A stretch of 64,000 nucleotides of DNA. Source: Bradyrhizobium zhanjiangense. Lineage in GTDB: Bacteria; Pseudomonadota; Alphaproteobacteria; Rhizobiales; Xanthobacteraceae. The notes beneath the pieces are model-generated. The model saw nothing but the letters and a program-made list of their open reading frames with translations. It searched no databases and was not told the origin of the DNA. The position numbers and the translations under genes were made by a program. Each line of letters begins with the position of its first letter. Within the stretch, counting starts at the first letter, position 1. Positions 8,577 through 18,278 of this stretch are shown piece by piece. The DNA is taken from the NCBI RefSeq assembly GCF_004114935.1, contig NZ_CP022221.1, positions 4,051,001-4,115,000 on the forward strand, in the 5' to 3' direction.

Positions 8577-10145
8577 ATGGTTTTGAGTTTGCCGGTGCTC
8601 CGCCACGTGATGCTGGTGCTGGCGGTCTCGGCTTTCGGGTTCGCAGGATTGGCGCGTGCGGATGATCCGCCGCAGCCCCGCTCCGAGGCGGCGTCGCCAG
8701 CCGGACAGAAGGGCGGGCGTGGCGGTGGCGCGCAAAGCACTGCGCCGGCTTCGCCGTCGGCGGCCGAGTTGCACCGTCTGCCGCCGGATTCGACCACGAG
8801 GCAGACGCTCGAACTGCCTGGCCGGACGCTCAACTTCGCCGCGACCGCCGGCTCGATCCGCGTGTTCGACGGCAAGGGCGAGCCGCTGGCTGACATCGCT
8901 TACACGTCCTACGAGCTCGACGGTGCCGACCGCGCGACGCGGCCGGTGACGTTCCTGTTCAACGGCGGGCCGGGCGCGTCCTCGGCATGGCTGCAGTTCG
9001 GCGCCGCGGGGCCATGGCGGCTGCCGCTCGACGGCGAAGGGCTGTCGCCGTCGGCCTCGCCCGAGGTGAAGCCCAACGCGGAGACCTGGCTCGACTTCAC
9101 CGATCTCGTCTTCATCGACCCTGTTAGCACCGGCTACAGCCGCTTCGTTGCGAGCGGCGAGGACGCGCGCAAGTCCTTCTATTCCGTCGACGGCGACGTC
9201 AATTCGATCGCGCTCGTGATCCGTCGCTGGCTCGAGAAGCACGACCGGCTGACCTCGCCGAAATACGTCGCCGGCGAGAGCTATGGCGGGATTCGCGGAC
9301 CGAAGGTGGTGCGTCAGTTGCAGCTCCAGCATGGGGTCGGCGTCAGGGGATTGATCCTGGTCTCGCCGCTGTTCGACTTCCGCGAGTTCGCCGGCACGAG
9401 CCTGCTGCAATATGTCGCGACACTGCCGAGCTATGTCGCGGTCGCGCGCGAGGCCAAGAGACCGGTCACGCGCGCCGATCTCGCCGACGTCGAGGCCTAT
9501 GCGCGCGGTGAATTCCTGGCCGATCTCGTCAAGGGCGAAGCGAACAAGGAGGCGACCAACCGGCTCGCTGACAAGGTCGCCGAGCTCACCGGTATCGACC
9601 AGGCGGTGAGCCGCAGGCTCGCAGGCCGGTTCGACGTCGGTGAATTCCGCCGCGAGTTCGATCGCAGGAACGGCAAGGTGACGGGACGCTACGACGGCTC
9701 CGTGCGCGGCTTCGATCCCTATCCGGATTCCGGCAGCTCGCGCTTTGGCGACCCTTCCGGCGATGCACTGCAGGCGCCGCTCACGAGTGCCGCGGTCGAC
9801 GTGCTGACACGCAAGCTCAACTGGCGGCCGGACGGGTCCTACGAAGTCCTGAACGGCAGCGTCGAGGGGCATTGGGATTTCGGCCGCGGCCTCAACCCGC
9901 CGCAATCGGTGTCGGAGCTGCGCCAGATTCTCGCCACCGACGCGAAGCTGAACGTGTTGGTCGCACACGGCCTGTTCGATCTCGCCACGCCCTATTTCGG
10001 ATCGAAGCGTGTGCTCGACCAGTTGCCGGCCTTCGTCACGCAACGCGTGAAATTCGTCGTCTATCCCGGCGGCCACATGTTCTATTCGCGCGACGGATCG
10101 CGGCAGGCGATGCGGAGTGAGGTCGAGGCGTTGATCAGGGAATAG
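8577..10145 (+). CDS. Exported serine carboxypeptidase (peptidase S10 family)
   Basis: A 522-residue enzyme with a signal peptide (cleavage near ARADD, residue 28), then a Gly/Ser/Pro linker to about residue 65. The S10 triad is visible: Ser235 in AGESYGG, Asp468 in [10 protein letters not shown], His500 in [11 protein letters not shown]. The oxyanion region FNGGPGASS (128-136) is also typical. It probably trims peptides in the periplasm. ATG 8577 follows CGGAGAACGATC. The 3' end overlaps the converging serine-hydrolase frame by 11 bp. Confidence 0.9.
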   Translation: MVLSLPVLRHVMLVLAVSAFGFAGLARADDPPQPRSEAASPAGQKGGRGGGAQSTAPASPSAAELHRLPPDSTTRQTLELPGRTLNFAATAGSIRVFDGKGEPLADIAYTSYELDGADRATRPVTFLFNGGPGASSAWLQFGAAGPWRLPLDGEGLSPSASPEVKPNAETWLDFTDLVFIDPVSTGYSRFVASGEDARKSFYSVDGDVNSIALVIRRWLEKHDRLTSPKYVAGESYGGIRGPKVVRQLQLQHGVGVRGLILVSPLFDFREFAGTSLLQYVATLPSYVAVAREAKRPVTRADLADVEAYARGEFLADLVKGEANKEATNRLADKVAELTGIDQAVSRRLAGRFDVGEFRREFDRRNGKVTGRYDGSVRGFDPYPDSGSSRFGDPSGDALQAPLTSAAVDVLTRKLNWRPDGSYEVLNGSVEGHWDFGRGLNPPQSVSELRQILATDAKLNVLVAHGLFDLATPYFGSKRVLDQLPAFVTQRVKFVVYPGGHMFYSRDGSRQAMRSEVEALIRE

Positions 10146-11520
10146 GCCGGCGCTTGCGCGGCTGATATCGACGGCCGATCTCGCGGGCGACGACTTTTTC
10201 CGGCTTGACGTTGGCACCGGCGATCCAGATGTCGCCCACCTTGCCGCGCTTGTCGCGGACGCGGCGGACAGGCTCGCCATGGCTGGAGTAACCGGCGGCC
10301 CAGGCGAGCTTGCCGGTGTCGCGGCCAGTGACTTCGATCTCGGCGGCATCCATGAATGGGTTATTGAATTGCGAATTGGCGACGAGCACGCGGTTGCCCG
10401 CGGGCACGAGATCAGTGGCTCCCCAGATCGTTCACCAGCGGCCGGTCCAGTCGCGCACGCGCCGGTCCGGCGCGCCGCGCGTCTTGAACACGCGCAGGAT
10501 CTGCAGCGCGCCGTCCATCCAGAGCGGCGCGGCGCCGTCGATGGAGTTGCTGAGGATGCTGATCGCGAGCTCGCAATCAGGAATGGAGCAGGTCCGGGAG
10601 ATGTAGCCCTGGAAACCGCCGCCATGGCCGAACCAGTCCCAGCCGTCGGTCTTTCCGGCGTTGATGCCGAGGCCATAATAGCCCTCGAAGCTCTGCGGGA
10701 TGCGCCAATGGTGGCGCGTCATCTCGCGGCGGCTCGCGGCCGACAGCACGCTCTTTTTCGCATTGGGTGCGAGCTGCGCGAAGAAGCGGGCGGTGTCGCC
10801 GGCAGTCGCGACGAAGCCTGCGGCGGAGGCCATCGCGTGCGCGGGATTGTTGCCGGGGATCACGCAGCGCTCGCCGAACGGCACTTTTCGCGTGTGGCCG
10901 CACGCGAATGGCTTGCCTTTGGCAGGGGGGGCATTCGGTTCGGTCTCACGTAAGCCGGCCGGCTCGATGATCTCGCGCCTGATCCAGACCGGGTAAGCCT
11001 CCATCGTCACCGCTTCGATGACGAGACCGAGCAGGCCAAAGCCGTGATTGGAATATTTGAAGCGCGTGCCGGGTTCGACCGCGGTCGGCAGCTTCAATTC
11101 CGCGAGCAGCTCGTTCGCGTTGAGATAGGGGCGGGTGTCGATGAACTGGCCGGAATCGGCGCCATCGCGCGTCAGTCCCGCGCTGTGCGAGAGCAGTTGC
11201 GCGATCGTCGTCTCGGCGACGCGCGCATGCAGGCCGCCGACATATTGGCCCACGGGATCGTCGAGCCGGAGCTTGCGCTGCTCGCGCAGCTTCATGATGC
11301 CGGCGGAGGTGAAGCTCTTCGAGTGCGAGGCGATGCGGAAACGGTGGCGGGGCGTGAGCTTCTCGCCGGTGTCGAGATTGGCAAGGCCGAATGCGTGCTC
11401 GGCGACGACCTCGCCGCGATGGGCGAACGCGACGATGACGCCGGGCTGTTGGATTGTCCTCAGCTGGAATTCGATCCAGGAGCTAATGTAGTCGATCGCG
11501 GATCGCAGCCACGGGTCCAT
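10135..11520 (-). pseudogene. Beta-lactamase-family serine hydrolase, interrupted by an in-frame TGA
   Basis: The 5' part (11520-10432, 362 residues) is a complete class-C-like or esterase-type hydrolase domain with Ser65-x-x-Lys68 (ASHSKSF), a KYSNHGFG segment (Tyr-x-Asn type) and [10 protein letters not shown]. After VRDWTGRW a TGA stop falls at 10432-10434. The same frame then reads on for 98 residues ([14 protein letters not shown] to RRPIP) before the next stop. This continuation looks like the C-terminal domain of the same protein, with the TGA in place of a Trp TGG. The catalytic domain could still be made alone. I chose start 11520 (MDPWLRSAID) because a longer frame would start inside the terminator hairpin of the next gene. 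Confidence 0.8.
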
Positions 11521-11561
11521 TGCAGGGAAAGATTTGGTGCGGGAAGCTAGCCGAGAAAGTG

Positions 11562-11593
11562 GAACGGGCACAACCCCAAGGTTGTGCCCGTTC
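11562..11593 (-). terminator. Stem-loop downstream of the TPR gene
   Basis: Perfect 14-bp stem (arms GAACGGGCACAACC and GGTTGTGCCCGTTC) with a 4-nt loop, 40 bp after the TPR gene stop on the minus strand. The following U-tract is weak, so it may be a terminator or a 3'-stabilising hairpin. Confidence 0.65.
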
Positions 11594-11632
11594 AATTCAT
11601 TCAAGGATGCGAGGTCTCAGTAGACCGATGGC

Positions 11633-12175
11633 TCAGTAGACCAGCGTCGCACCGGTCGGCTTATCGAGCGCGGCGGCGAGCGAGCGATATTCGGAGCTGT
11701 CGGTGCCGGCGAGCGAGGCGATCTTGTTGAGGTGATACTGCGCCTGTTCGCGGTTGCCCTGCTCGAGCTGCCAGAGGCCGTAATACTGCCAGGTGCGGAC
11801 GTGGTTCGGATCGTCCTTCAGCGCCAGCTCGTAATAGGCCTTCGACGACTGGTAATCACCGAGCTTGCGATAGGAGTAGCCGATCAGGTTTGCGACATCG
11901 GCGACGTCGTCGCGCTTGAGCGATTTCAGCTGGTCGATCGCGCCCGTGTAGTCGTGGCGGTCGTAGATCGCAGTATAAGCGGTGCGATAGGCGGCCAGGA
12001 ATTTGGGATCGCTGACGGAGGAGCTCTTCTTTTTGCCCTTTTTGGACGAGCTGTCCGACTTCGGCGGCGAGGAGGGCTCGTCGCTGCCCGCGGCATAGGC
12101 GCCGGACAGCACCGGCGCAGCCGCCAGCGTCATGGCGACAAGTCCCGGCACAACAAGCATTGAGAGTTTGCGCAT
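11633..12175 (-). CDS. Exported tetratricopeptide-repeat protein
   Basis: A 180-residue protein with a signal peptide (to about SGAYAAGSD), a Ser/Lys-rich linker (30-53), then TPR-type helices: DYTGAIDQLKSL, LIGYSYRKLGDYQSSKAYYELALKDDPNH, and WQYYGLWQLEQGNREQAQYHL. This predicts a periplasmic adaptor that binds other proteins; no enzymatic residues are seen. It has its own stem-loop downstream, so it is probably monocistronic. Confidence 0.8.
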   Translation of the reverse strand: MRKLSMLVVPGLVAMTLAAAPVLSGAYAAGSDEPSSPPKSDSSSKKGKKKSSSVSDPKFLAAYRTAYTAIYDRHDYTGAIDQLKSLKRDDVADVANLIGYSYRKLGDYQSSKAYYELALKDDPNHVRTWQYYGLWQLEQGNREQAQYHLNKIASLAGTDSSEYRSLAAALDKPTGATLVY

Positions 12176-12425
12176 CTAAGTTCTCCGGTATGGAACGTGG
12201 CGATCCTACACGATTGCCCGAAGACCGGAACACCCATGGGGCGAAAACATTCCCGCTTCGCACGATCTATTCGTCCTGCCGCAGATGACAAACTTGTCAT
12301 CGAGATGAACGGAAGCCTGCAGCGGCCTTCAGATCGGGTTCAGTGCGCAGCCCCTAGGCTCCAACCTACGATCGAAGAGGTGACGAGAGGGCGCCGCCTC
12401 AAGATCCTTCCAAGAGGAGACCACC

Positions 12426-12794
12426 ATGTTGAAGACCATTTCCGCAGCCTTGCTCGCCGCTTCTGTGATCGCAGCCCCGGCCTTCGCCGCTGAGGCCGGC
12501 AAGACCACCACGACCGCGCCGGTGATCAAGGCGGATCAGAGTCAGACCAAGGCGGCGAACACTGCCGTCAAACCGGATGCGGGCGCCAAGGCCGACACGA
12601 AGACTTCCGACGTCAAGGCGGACGCCAAGGTGGACACCAAGTCGAAGGCGATGAACGCCAACGCTGCCGTCACCCCGGCCGAGCACAAGTCCGTGCACAA
12701 GCATCGCCATCACCACAAGCAGGTCACGGCCAAGGAGTCGCTGAAGGCGCAGCCGGACGTGACCAAGCCGGCGACATCGGACAAGCGCAACTGA
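12426..12794 (+). CDS. Small exported Ala/Lys/Thr-rich protein with a His cluster
   Basis: 122 residues: a clean signal peptide (MLKTISAALLAASVIAAPAFA), then a low-complexity region rich in Lys, Ala, Asp and Thr, then HKSVHKHRHHHK near residue 89-100. The His cluster could bind divalent metal, but that is only inferred. A strong ribosome-binding site, AAGAGGAG, precedes the ATG. No homologous domain recognised. Confidence 0.7.
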   Translation: MLKTISAALLAASVIAAPAFAAEAGKTTTTAPVIKADQSQTKAANTAVKPDAGAKADTKTSDVKADAKVDTKSKAMNANAAVTPAEHKSVHKHRHHHKQVTAKESLKAQPDVTKPATSDKRN

Positions 12795-13030
12795 CGACTG
12801 ATCCCGCGAGGCGGCATCCCTGGCATTGCCCCGCCGCCGCGTGCGGAATTCAGGTCCGGTCCGTTCGCCGTGCCTTGTGCGAAAGCTCGAGGTATCGGCG
12901 GCGGGCCGGTGCGTCGTTGCGCCGCTGCAGGCGAATTCCCTTCATGCAGGGTTGGGATCGTGCGGGCTTGGGTTCGTAGAAGCTTGGGGCTAGAACATCT
13001 CCGAATCTGATCGAGCGGAGAGCGGGGCCT

Positions 13031-13453
13031 GTGGGGCGATTGGCGAGATGTGCGGTGATCCTGGCGTTGCCGTTGGCGCTTGCGGCATGTTTCGGCAGCG
13101 AGGGTGACCGTCCAACGCTGTTGGGTGGGACCCAGGCCGGAGGGCCGCAGCCGTTTCCCGACAATTTCCGCGGCGACACGCTGGCCTTGATGCGCAGCTA
13201 TCTGAACAATCCGGTCGGAGTGCGCGACGCCAGCATGGCTGATCCGGTGCTGCGCGAGGTTGGCGGGCGCCAATTCTATGTGAGCTGCCTGCACTTCACT
13301 CCGCGCGAGACTGATGGCAGCTATAAGGGCATGCGCGAGCGCGCCGTGATTTTCGTCAACGGGCGGAGCGACCGCGTCGTCGATCGGACGAGCGAGCTTT
13401 GTGCGGGTGCGGTTTACGCACCCTTTCCGGAACTGGAAAAGATGACGCGGTAG
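13031..13453 (+). CDS. Putative lipoprotein
   Basis: 140 residues beginning at GTG 13031, with a basic start, a hydrophobic core and a lipobox LALAAC (Cys20), then a Gly/Pro-rich linker and a mature domain containing FYVSCLHFTPRETDG and CAGAVYAPFPELEKM. It is likely attached to the membrane through Cys20. Function unknown. A long open frame on the opposite strand covers this gene but lacks comparable features. Confidence 0.65.
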   Translation: MGRLARCAVILALPLALAACFGSEGDRPTLLGGTQAGGPQPFPDNFRGDTLALMRSYLNNPVGVRDASMADPVLREVGGRQFYVSCLHFTPRETDGSYKGMRERAVIFVNGRSDRVVDRTSELCAGAVYAPFPELEKMTR

Positions 13454-13741
13454 CGCAAAGCCCGCCTTCATCGCCTCGTGATAGGACAGTCCGCGCCGGA
13501 GCCGCTGGATCACATTTTGGCGAGCTTTGAACGGGGCGGTTTCGTCTCGCGACAAATCCTTTACGGCAGGCCCTGCACAGGCGACGAGAGCAGCCAGCGC
13601 AAGGCGACGTGACGGAACAAAATCGCGCTGTTGCCACCCCGTCACAGTAACGAACGATCAACGTTCCGGCATCGTCGCGAAGCAACCAAATTCACGCCAC
13701 GTTGTTTGCTGAGGGTCGAATTTGAAAGCACGGGGATTATC

Positions 13742-14449
13742 ATGAACAGGCTTTTGCTCGGAGCAGTCGCGCTGCTGGCGCTGGCCGCGCCGGCCGCTGC
13801 TGCCGACATGCAGCCGCGCACCTACACCAAGGCGCCGGCCTATACGCCGCCGCAGGTGATCTACAATTGGACCGGTTTCTACATCGGCGGCCATGTCGGC
13901 GGCGCCTTCGCCGGCGACAACAGCTTCCAGTCGAGCGACGCCCGCTTCCTCGGCGGCGTGCAGGGCGGCTTCGACTACCAGTTCGCGCCCAATTGGGTGG
14001 TAGGTATCGAGGCCCAGTATTCCTGGCTGCCGACCAACAACAACGGCGTCACGTTCCCGCTGGGCACGCAGGTGACGTCCAACACCGACCAGCTCGGGTC
14101 GGTGACCGGTCGCATTGGCTACACCTGGGGACCAACGCTGCTCTACGCCAAGGGCGGTTATGCCTGGCGCAATAACGGTCTTGGCGTGAACATCGCCGGG
14201 GTGCCGCAGACCTTCACCACCACCGGCAACAGCAAGGACGGCTACACCGTCGGCGCCGGCCTCGAATACATGTTCGCGCCGAGCTGGTCGGCCAAGGCCG
14301 AGTACCAGTATTACAACTTTGGCAGTACAACCTTCACCTCCGGCCCGGCTGACATCGTCGGCGTTCGTGGCCGGGAGGACGAGCATACCGTCAAGGTCGG
14401 TGTGAACTACCGGTTCGGCTGGGGCGGGCCGGCGGCCGCGCGCTACTGA
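13742..14449 (+). CDS. Outer-membrane beta-barrel protein (Omp25/OmpW-like porin family)
   Basis: 235 residues with a signal peptide (cleavage after AAPAAAA) and the rhizobial Omp25/31-type opening YNWTGFYIGGHVGGAFAG. Alternating aromatic and Gly-rich strands follow, ending KVGVNYRFGWGGPAAARY; the Tyr-Arg-Phe end is typical of outer-membrane barrels. It probably forms a small 8-stranded barrel. A Rho-independent terminator follows 26 bp downstream, so it is likely monocistronic and possibly highly expressed. Confidence 0.88.
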   Translation: MNRLLLGAVALLALAAPAAAADMQPRTYTKAPAYTPPQVIYNWTGFYIGGHVGGAFAGDNSFQSSDARFLGGVQGGFDYQFAPNWVVGIEAQYSWLPTNNNGVTFPLGTQVTSNTDQLGSVTGRIGYTWGPTLLYAKGGYAWRNNGLGVNIAGVPQTFTTTGNSKDGYTVGAGLEYMFAPSWSAKAEYQYYNFGSTTFTSGPADIVGVRGREDEHTVKVGVNYRFGWGGPAAARY

Positions 14450-14474
14450 CCTACCGCCCACGACCAGGATCTGC

Positions 14475-14498
14475 AAAGGCCGGCTCCCGCCGGCCTTT
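14475..14498 (+). terminator. Rho-independent terminator of the outer-membrane protein gene
   Basis: 10-bp perfect stem (AAAGGCCGGC / GCCGGCCTTT) with a TCCC loop, followed by CGTTTGT. Placed 26 bp after the stop codon. Confidence 0.85.
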
Positions 14499-14698
14499 CG
14501 TTTGTCAGCATCTGTTCGCCGGCCTTCCGTTTGCTTTGCGTGAACCATCTGGCGCGTCATTTGCTTGCAAGCAGTGCGGGCGCGCCTTCTCACGCGCGTC
14601 ATGGGGCCGGGGTAAAGCAAAAATAATTTTTGCGATTTACGGACCTCGCGCTCCTCAACGCGTTATATGAGAATTATCGGGCTGGTGGGACGACGGAC

Positions 14699-14941
14699 AT
14701 GCGTATCTTGGTGTCGGCAGTGGTGCTCTCGTGCTTCACCTGCCTGCCGTGCTCTGCACAGACAATCCTCAAATCCGAACCCCTGATGCTGGCGCCCTAT
14801 GAGGTCGCCTTCGTCAAGGACGCCTCTTGCCCGTCGGGCAAGGTGCTGAAGGTCACCGGCGCGATCCGCGGGCTGCATCGCCGGAAGGCCTGCGTGGCCC
14901 TGGCAGGCGAGCAGGCGTCTCTCGCGACCGCGACCCCCTGA
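14699..14941 (+). CDS. Small exported protein, possibly DUF6719 family
   Basis: 80 residues with a signal peptide (MRILVSAVVLSCFTCLPCSA) and a mature part starting QTILKSEPLMLAPYEVAFV. Two cysteines (ASCPSGK and RKACVAL) could form a disulfide. The pattern resembles short bradyrhizobial exported proteins of the DUF6719 type; I recall that family only by this pattern. Start ATG 14699. Confidence 0.6.
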   Translation: MRILVSAVVLSCFTCLPCSAQTILKSEPLMLAPYEVAFVKDASCPSGKVLKVTGAIRGLHRRKACVALAGEQASLATATP

Positions 14942-14965
14942 GCAACGCCGGTTTGGCGTCGGACC

Positions 14966-15220
14966 TCAATAATTCAGCTCAAGCTCCATCCTCGACTGCT
15001 GGTCGGCCTCGGCCTTGTTCTTGGCGGGGTCCTCGCCCTGGGCTGCCTGGCAGGGCGCAATCTCGTAGTCGTTGTCGAGCACCCGGCGCGGTCCCCGCTG
15101 CTCGTCGTCCGCGATCACGTCGACGACAAGGCCACTTCGCTGCGCGAGCTTCCAGACGTCGGACTCGCTCGGATAGGCCTTGCTGATCTGGGCCTCGTTG
15201 CAGAACAGGGCGTAGGGCAT
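14966..15220 (-). CDS. Hypothetical protein
   Basis: 84 residues from ATG 15220 (MPYALFCNEAQISKAYPSES); GGAGTGGGAAGA just upstream supports this start over the GTG at 15229. Two Cys and many acidic and Gln residues, no membrane segment. I do not recognise the family. Confidence 0.6.
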   Translation of the reverse strand: MPYALFCNEAQISKAYPSESDVWKLAQRSGLVVDVIADDEQRGPRRVLDNDYEIAPCQAAQGEDPAKNKAEADQQSRMELELNY

Positions 15221-15339
15221 TCTTCCCACTCCAGGAAAGCCCGTTAACGACTTTGCGGGTGAGGGGTTCCGGCCAGCGGCCCGATCACGGCGCCGTGATC
15301 AGGGGCGGTAGGGCCCTGAGTCCTTGCCCTGAGTCCTTA

Positions 15340-15516
15340 ATGAGTCCTGAATCCCCAAAAAAAGAATCCCTGGGACTCTCCGGCCGGAATCAGCGGATGT
15401 TTTCGGCCATGACGAGCGACCTGAAAACCTCTTGCGGGCACATGCTCCTGCCCCTGACGCTGGCGCTGTTTGGCGCCTGCGCGGCCAATCTCTGGCTGGT
15501 GTGGTCCTGGCTGTAG
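15340..15516 (+). CDS. Possible small membrane protein
   Basis: 58 codons ending in one hydrophobic segment (LLPLTLALFGACAANLWLVW). The preceding DNA has three short repeats of TGAGTCCT. An alternative start is ATG 15397. Support is limited to the membrane segment and the absence of a competing gene. Confidence 0.35.
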   Translation: MSPESPKKESLGLSGRNQRMFSAMTSDLKTSCGHMLLPLTLALFGACAANLWLVWSWL

Positions 15517-15537
15517 CCCCCGACTGGAGAGCCGGCC

Positions 15538-15915
15538 CTACTTTTCGGCCGGTGGGCGGAGGGAGGGGTCACAGATGGCGGCGCGCAATTTGGTCAGGGT
15601 GGCCGCGCAATATTCCTCGCGCTCGCGCTCGAACCGCTCCTGATGCTTGCGGAAATTGGCGATCCGGGCCTGCATCTCGCTGCGGAAATCGCCGCTTGCC
15701 CGCGCCGGCGGGAGCTTGACGGGCTGAGGCTGCGGAGTGGGGTGGGGCGGGTCGATCTCGGCCGTGACGGCCTCGACGGCGACGATCTCGACGGTCGCCG
15801 CGGGCGAATCCGACGGCGCGCCCGGCTGAAGGATGTCATCCTTCTTGCCGGTCACCGATTGGACGAAGGCCAGTGTCTGCGCGATCAGTGCGTCGCGTTC
15901 CCTGATCCACTTCAT
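15538..15915 (-). CDS. Hypothetical protein with basic-acidic C-terminal helix
   Basis: 125 residues from ATG 15915 (MKWIRERDALIAQTLAFVQ). The middle is Pro-rich (about 65-80). The C-terminal part is a charged helix (RIANFRKHQERFEREREEY) that might form a coiled coil. No recognised domain. It diverges from the 54-residue gene at 16021. Confidence 0.55.
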   Translation of the reverse strand: MKWIRERDALIAQTLAFVQSVTGKKDDILQPGAPSDSPAATVEIVAVEAVTAEIDPPHPTPQPQPVKLPPARASGDFRSEMQARIANFRKHQERFEREREEYCAATLTKLRAAICDPSLRPPAEK

Positions 15916-16020
15916 AATCCACCTCAGTCGCGACCCATTCCAACAAAGCGGCCGCGCCGAATCAAGGGTCCGTTTGTAAGGGGGATTGCATATTTTTCCC
16001 GATCGCCCGACATTGGTCAG

Positions 16021-16185
16021 ATGAATGCCGAAGACAAGCGGATGGACGAAGCGGAGGGCTTGAGGCTCGTCCGCGCATTCCTGTCGCTGCCGCCCGACAA
16101 GCGGGCGGAGGTGATCGCGTTCGTCGAGGAATTGGTGCGTGCCCATGGCCGGCCCGAAAAGGGCAAGGAGGTATCGCCGCAGTGA
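16021..16185 (+). CDS. Small hypothetical protein
   Basis: 54 residues (MNAEDKRMDEAEGLRLVRAF...). Amphipathic helices, with LPPDKRAEVIAFVEELVR in the second half. No signal peptide. Resembles the very short helical proteins common in this genus; function unknown. Confidence 0.5.
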   Translation: MNAEDKRMDEAEGLRLVRAFLSLPPDKRAEVIAFVEELVRAHGRPEKGKEVSPQ

Positions 16186-16188
16186 TGG

Positions 16189-16407
16189 CTAGCGCTGGCG
16201 CGGATTGACGTTGGGCTCGAACGGCGCGCCGACCACCCGAACCGGCGTCTGAGCGCTGACGTCGGCCGCCATCCGCTGGGCCACCTGCTGTGCCGGATCA
16301 GGTGCTGGCGCCGGTTCGAACAGCGCAACTGTGCCGGCGACGGCGCCACAGCACAGCGTCACCGTCGCCAGCAGAAACATGTTTCGGTTTTCTTCCCTGA
16401 TCCACAT
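16189..16407 (-). CDS. Small membrane-anchored hypothetical protein
   Basis: 72 residues from ATG 16407 (MWIREENRNMFLLATVTLCC). One hydrophobic segment (residues 10-30), then a Pro/Ala-rich stretch. Note that MWIRE also resembles the start of the 15538-15915 protein (MKWIRE). Function unknown. Confidence 0.5.
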   Translation of the reverse strand: MWIREENRNMFLLATVTLCCGAVAGTVALFEPAPAPDPAQQVAQRMAADVSAQTPVRVVGAPFEPNVNPRQR

Positions 16408-16591
16408 GGATCGAGAACCCATGACGCAGGGCTTTGGTTCCGGTCAGACCCTATCGGAGCGGCCGCCTACAAGTCCGCCCAACGCTGCCAAGCGATGGCG
16501 ACTAGCTGAATGGTGAAGTCCGAAAATTCCGGCGGGCCGTGTGCGCCTGGTGAGCTTGGGCAGCGGCGCATGCCCGCGGTGCCGATGCCAT

Positions 16592-16705
16592 CTATAGCGC
16601 GAGCAGAAACCCCATTGCGATTGCAAACAGCACGGCCGTCATCACGATGGCCGTAACCGCACCGGCGGCGATCCTGGCCTTCTCTTTGAGCGTGGTGGAA
16701 CGCAT
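16592..16705 (-). CDS. 37-residue membrane microprotein
   Basis: ATG 16705 to TAG 16592. The peptide begins MRSTTLKEKARIAAG and then has one hydrophobic helix (VTAIVMTAVLFAIAMGFLL). The basic N-terminus and single helix predict an inner-membrane microprotein. Reported because the composition is far from random and no other gene occupies this space. Confidence 0.5.
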   Translation of the reverse strand: MRSTTLKEKARIAAGAVTAIVMTAVLFAIAMGFLLAL

Positions 16706-16805
16706 CGTATGCGCATGCTACCTCATGTTGAACTCTGATCCAATCTGTGCTCAGTAACTGCGCCCGCGCTGCGCGCGGCCAACCTCCATTCCTGCAGGTC
16801 TGCCT

Positions 16806-17525
16806 ATGAACGAGGACGTCAGCGACGGCTGGGCCGCGTCCGCGGCTGCCTGGATTGTCGAGCAGGGGCAAGATGGCGACTATGGTCGCCGCTTCGTGCT
16901 GGACGCGCCGATGAGAGAGCGCATCGAAGGGCGCGGCTTTCGCAATGCGCTCGATGTCGGCTGTGGGGAAGGGCGCTTTTGCCGCATCATGCAGCGCGGC
17001 GGCATCCGTACCACCGGCATCGATCCGACCGAGGCGCTGCTCGCGCGCGCCCGCCAGCTGGACCCGGATGGCGACTATCGGCTCGGCCGCGCCGAGACGA
17101 TGGAGCTCGATGCGAGCTTTGACCTGGTCGTCAGCTATCTCAGTCTGATCGACATGCCCGATCTCGATGCGGCGATCGACAGGATGGTGGCGGTGCTGCG
17201 CCCGGGCGGCACGCTACTGATCGCCAACCTGACGAGCTTCAGCACCGCTGGCCAGCCGGACGGCTGGACGCGTGATGGCGAAGGCCCGTGGCGCTTCGCG
17301 ATCGACCACTATATGCAGGAGCGGCCGATCTGGGCCGCTTGGCACGGCATCCGGATCCGGAACTGGCACCGTCCGCTCAGCACCTACATGACGCTGTTGC
17401 TCGATCACGGTCTCCAGTTGCGCCTGTTCGTCGAGCCGCAGCCAACGGGCGGCAGTCCCGAGCAGGTTGCCCGTCATCGCCGCGTGCCCTTCTTCCACGT
17501 CATGGAGTGGCAGAAGCCGGCCTGA
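16806..17525 (+). CDS. Class I SAM-dependent methyltransferase
   Basis: 239 residues with the Rossmann-type SAM site: motif I LDVGCGEGRFCRIM (near 46-59), an acidic residue in TTGIDPTEALLARAR, and LRPGGTLLIANL after motif III. The C-terminal part ends VPFFHVMEWQKPA, as in a group of uncharacterised small-molecule methyltransferases. Substrate unknown. It is followed 75 bp later by another methyltransferase in the same direction. Confidence 0.85.
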   Translation: MNEDVSDGWAASAAAWIVEQGQDGDYGRRFVLDAPMRERIEGRGFRNALDVGCGEGRFCRIMQRGGIRTTGIDPTEALLARARQLDPDGDYRLGRAETMELDASFDLVVSYLSLIDMPDLDAAIDRMVAVLRPGGTLLIANLTSFSTAGQPDGWTRDGEGPWRFAIDHYMQERPIWAAWHGIRIRNWHRPLSTYMTLLLDHGLQLRLFVEPQPTGGSPEQVARHRRVPFFHVMEWQKPA

Positions 17526-17600
17526 GCGAAAAGACAGGCGATTCCAGAGGCGACGGATCGCCTATACACTGGCCTCGCGACTTGATTTGAGCCTAGTCCG

Positions 17601-18278
17601 ATGATCTCCAATCGTCCTCCCGTGCTCGCTCACGAACGTTTCCTCGCCGACCACGAGAATTTCGCGGGCCTCGATCTCGCTGCCCGGTTCGAGCGGATCG
17701 AGCGGACCAACCTGTGGGGCGCGGCGACCTCGGTGTCGGGCCTCGGCTCGGAGGACCCCGCGACCGCCGCGATCCGGGAGGCGCTTGCTCCATTGCTGCA
17801 ACGGCTCGGCGCGCGCTCGCTGCTCGATGCGCCCTGCGGCGATGCCGGATGGATCGGCCGCCTGAAGCTCGGCGTCGATTACACCGGCATCGACGTCGTG
17901 CCGTCGCTGATCGAGGCCAACCGCCGGCGTGTGGGCGGGTCGCCGGGCCGGTTTCTCGTTGCCGACATCACGTGCGATGCGCTGCCGCGTGCGGATGTCA
18001 TTCTCTGCCGGGACTGTCTGGTGCATTTGAGCTTTGCGAATATCGATCGCGCCCTCGCGCGATTTCGAGAGAGCGGCGCGCGCTTCCTGCTGGCCACCAC
18101 CTTTCCGGAATGGGATGCAAATCGCGATTGCGAGGACGGCGACTGGCGGGCGCTGAACATGGAGAAGCCGCCGTTCGACTGGCCGGCGCCGCACGCACTG
18201 ATCAACGAGCGTTGCGAGAAGGGCGGCGGCTGGCGCGACAAGAGCCTCGGGCTCTGGCAGCTGGAGGATGTCCGATGA
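17601..18278 (+). CDS. Class I SAM-dependent methyltransferase
   Basis: 225 residues. SAM motif I is SLLDAPCGDAGWIGRL (about 74-89), followed by YTGIDVVPSLIEAN. Motif II-like LPRADVILCRDCLVHLSF lies in the middle. Its TGA stop overlaps the next gene's ATG (ATGA at 18275-18278), so translation of the two is coupled. Substrate unknown. Confidence 0.85.
   Translation: MISNRPPVLAHERFLADHENFAGLDLAARFERIERTNLWGAATSVSGLGSEDPATAAIREALAPLLQRLGARSLLDAPCGDAGWIGRLKLGVDYTGIDVVPSLIEANRRRVGGSPGRFLVADITCDALPRADVILCRDCLVHLSFANIDRALARFRESGARFLLATTFPEWDANRDCEDGDWRALNMEKPPFDWPAPHALINERCEKGGGWRDKSLGLWQLEDVR

Noticed and set aside
10432..10434. Selenocysteine at the TGA
   Set aside because: No selenocysteine insertion hairpin is evident and the residue in relatives appears to be Trp, not Cys.
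7545..10676. A 1043-codon minus-strand frame
   Set aside because: Only the last 259 codons are NAD kinase. The rest is antisense to the S10 carboxypeptidase and the serine hydrolase, without motifs.
12710..13645. A 311-codon minus-strand frame starting with a signal-like segment
   Set aside because: It covers a plus-strand lipoprotein gene with a lipobox and shows no family motif. Its first 60 codons could be a remnant, but I cannot support a gene.
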